Shown here one piece after another: positions 58,741 through 64,000 of a stretch of DNA of 64,000 nucleotides (position 1 is its first letter; each line of letters starts with the position of its first letter). The translations under genes and the position numbers were made by a program. Below the pieces are notes generated by a model. That model was not told the origin of the DNA. It saw nothing but the letters and a program-made list of their open reading frames with translations, and did no database searches. This DNA is from Polyangium mundeleinium (GTDB lineage: Bacteria; Myxococcota_A; Polyangia; Polyangiales; Polyangiaceae): the NCBI RefSeq assembly GCF_028369105.1, contig NZ_JAQNDO010000001.1:8464501-8528500 (forward strand), in the 5' to 3' direction.

Positions 58741-64000
<5,260 letters not shown>

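Overview
This is a very GC-rich, densely coded chromosomal segment that looks myxobacterial, most likely Polyangiaceae/Sorangiineae (Sorangium or Polyangium-like). The signs are many lipoproteins with Gly-rich, Ser-rich or Cys-rich linkers, two proteins with MYXO-CTERM-type tails, a one-component Ser/Thr kinase with a single membrane helix, an FHA protein with a long Pro/Met linker, families of hairpin-forming intergenic repeats, an orphan vgrG island and the edge of a modular PKS/NRPS cluster. No tRNA, rRNA, insertion sequence, CRISPR array or replication origin was seen.

Left part (1-17.8 kb), housekeeping and signalling: a partial unknown gene, a Cys-rich lipoprotein, an FHA protein, Lon protease with a plausible terminator, a SUMF1-type protein, methionyl-tRNA formyltransferase (fmt), then an unusual array of 43-bp units with palindromic cores (about 8012-8414). 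A minus-strand operon follows: deoC, a complete aldehyde dehydrogenase and a cysteine-free half-length aldehyde dehydrogenase. Next come an alpha/beta hydrolase, a pentapeptide-repeat protein, another lipoprotein, a transmembrane Ser/Thr kinase, a D-2-hydroxyacid dehydrogenase and a SpoIIAA-like protein. Three copies of a composite hairpin repeat lie between genes at 14.06-14.40 kb and 17.07-17.17 kb.

Middle part (17.8-33.5 kb), cell surface: two adjacent large secreted proteins with MYXO-CTERM-type tails, a TetR regulator divergent from a hemolysin III/PAQR membrane protein with two matching candidate operators, a poly-Ser lipoprotein, a 31-residue candidate lipopeptide, a 1228-residue IPT/NHL lipoprotein whose 3' end overlaps a convergent beta-helix lipoprotein, and a YkgJ-type Cys-cluster protein.

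Type VI secretion island (33.7-45 kb, all plus strand, tightly spaced): VgrG, a PAAR protein with a long unassigned C-terminal region, a DUF4123 adaptor, a serine-hydrolase (lipase-like) candidate effector, a small acidic protein (immunity or chaperone), a second VgrG with a C-terminal extension of about 235 residues, a small Tsi6-like candidate immunity protein, a beta-propeller, a DcrB/PsbP-like protein and a DUF4145 protein. No tss structural genes are present, so this is a satellite effector island. The Tsi6-like neighbour suggests that the second VgrG carries an NAD-consuming toxin.

Right part (45.1-64 kb, minus strand): the distal end of a hybrid PKS/NRPS assembly line. The PKS module KS-AT-DH-KR-ACP runs off the window. 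By a 4-base overlap it is joined to a 4544-residue NRPS with the order docking-C-A-PCP-Cy-A-Ox-PCP-C-A-PCP-E-C. The second A domain has a cysteine-type code and sits between a heterocyclization and an oxidase domain, so a thiazole is predicted, followed by a D-configured residue. The line ends in a condensation domain with no thioesterase, and no further biosynthetic gene lies beyond it in the window.
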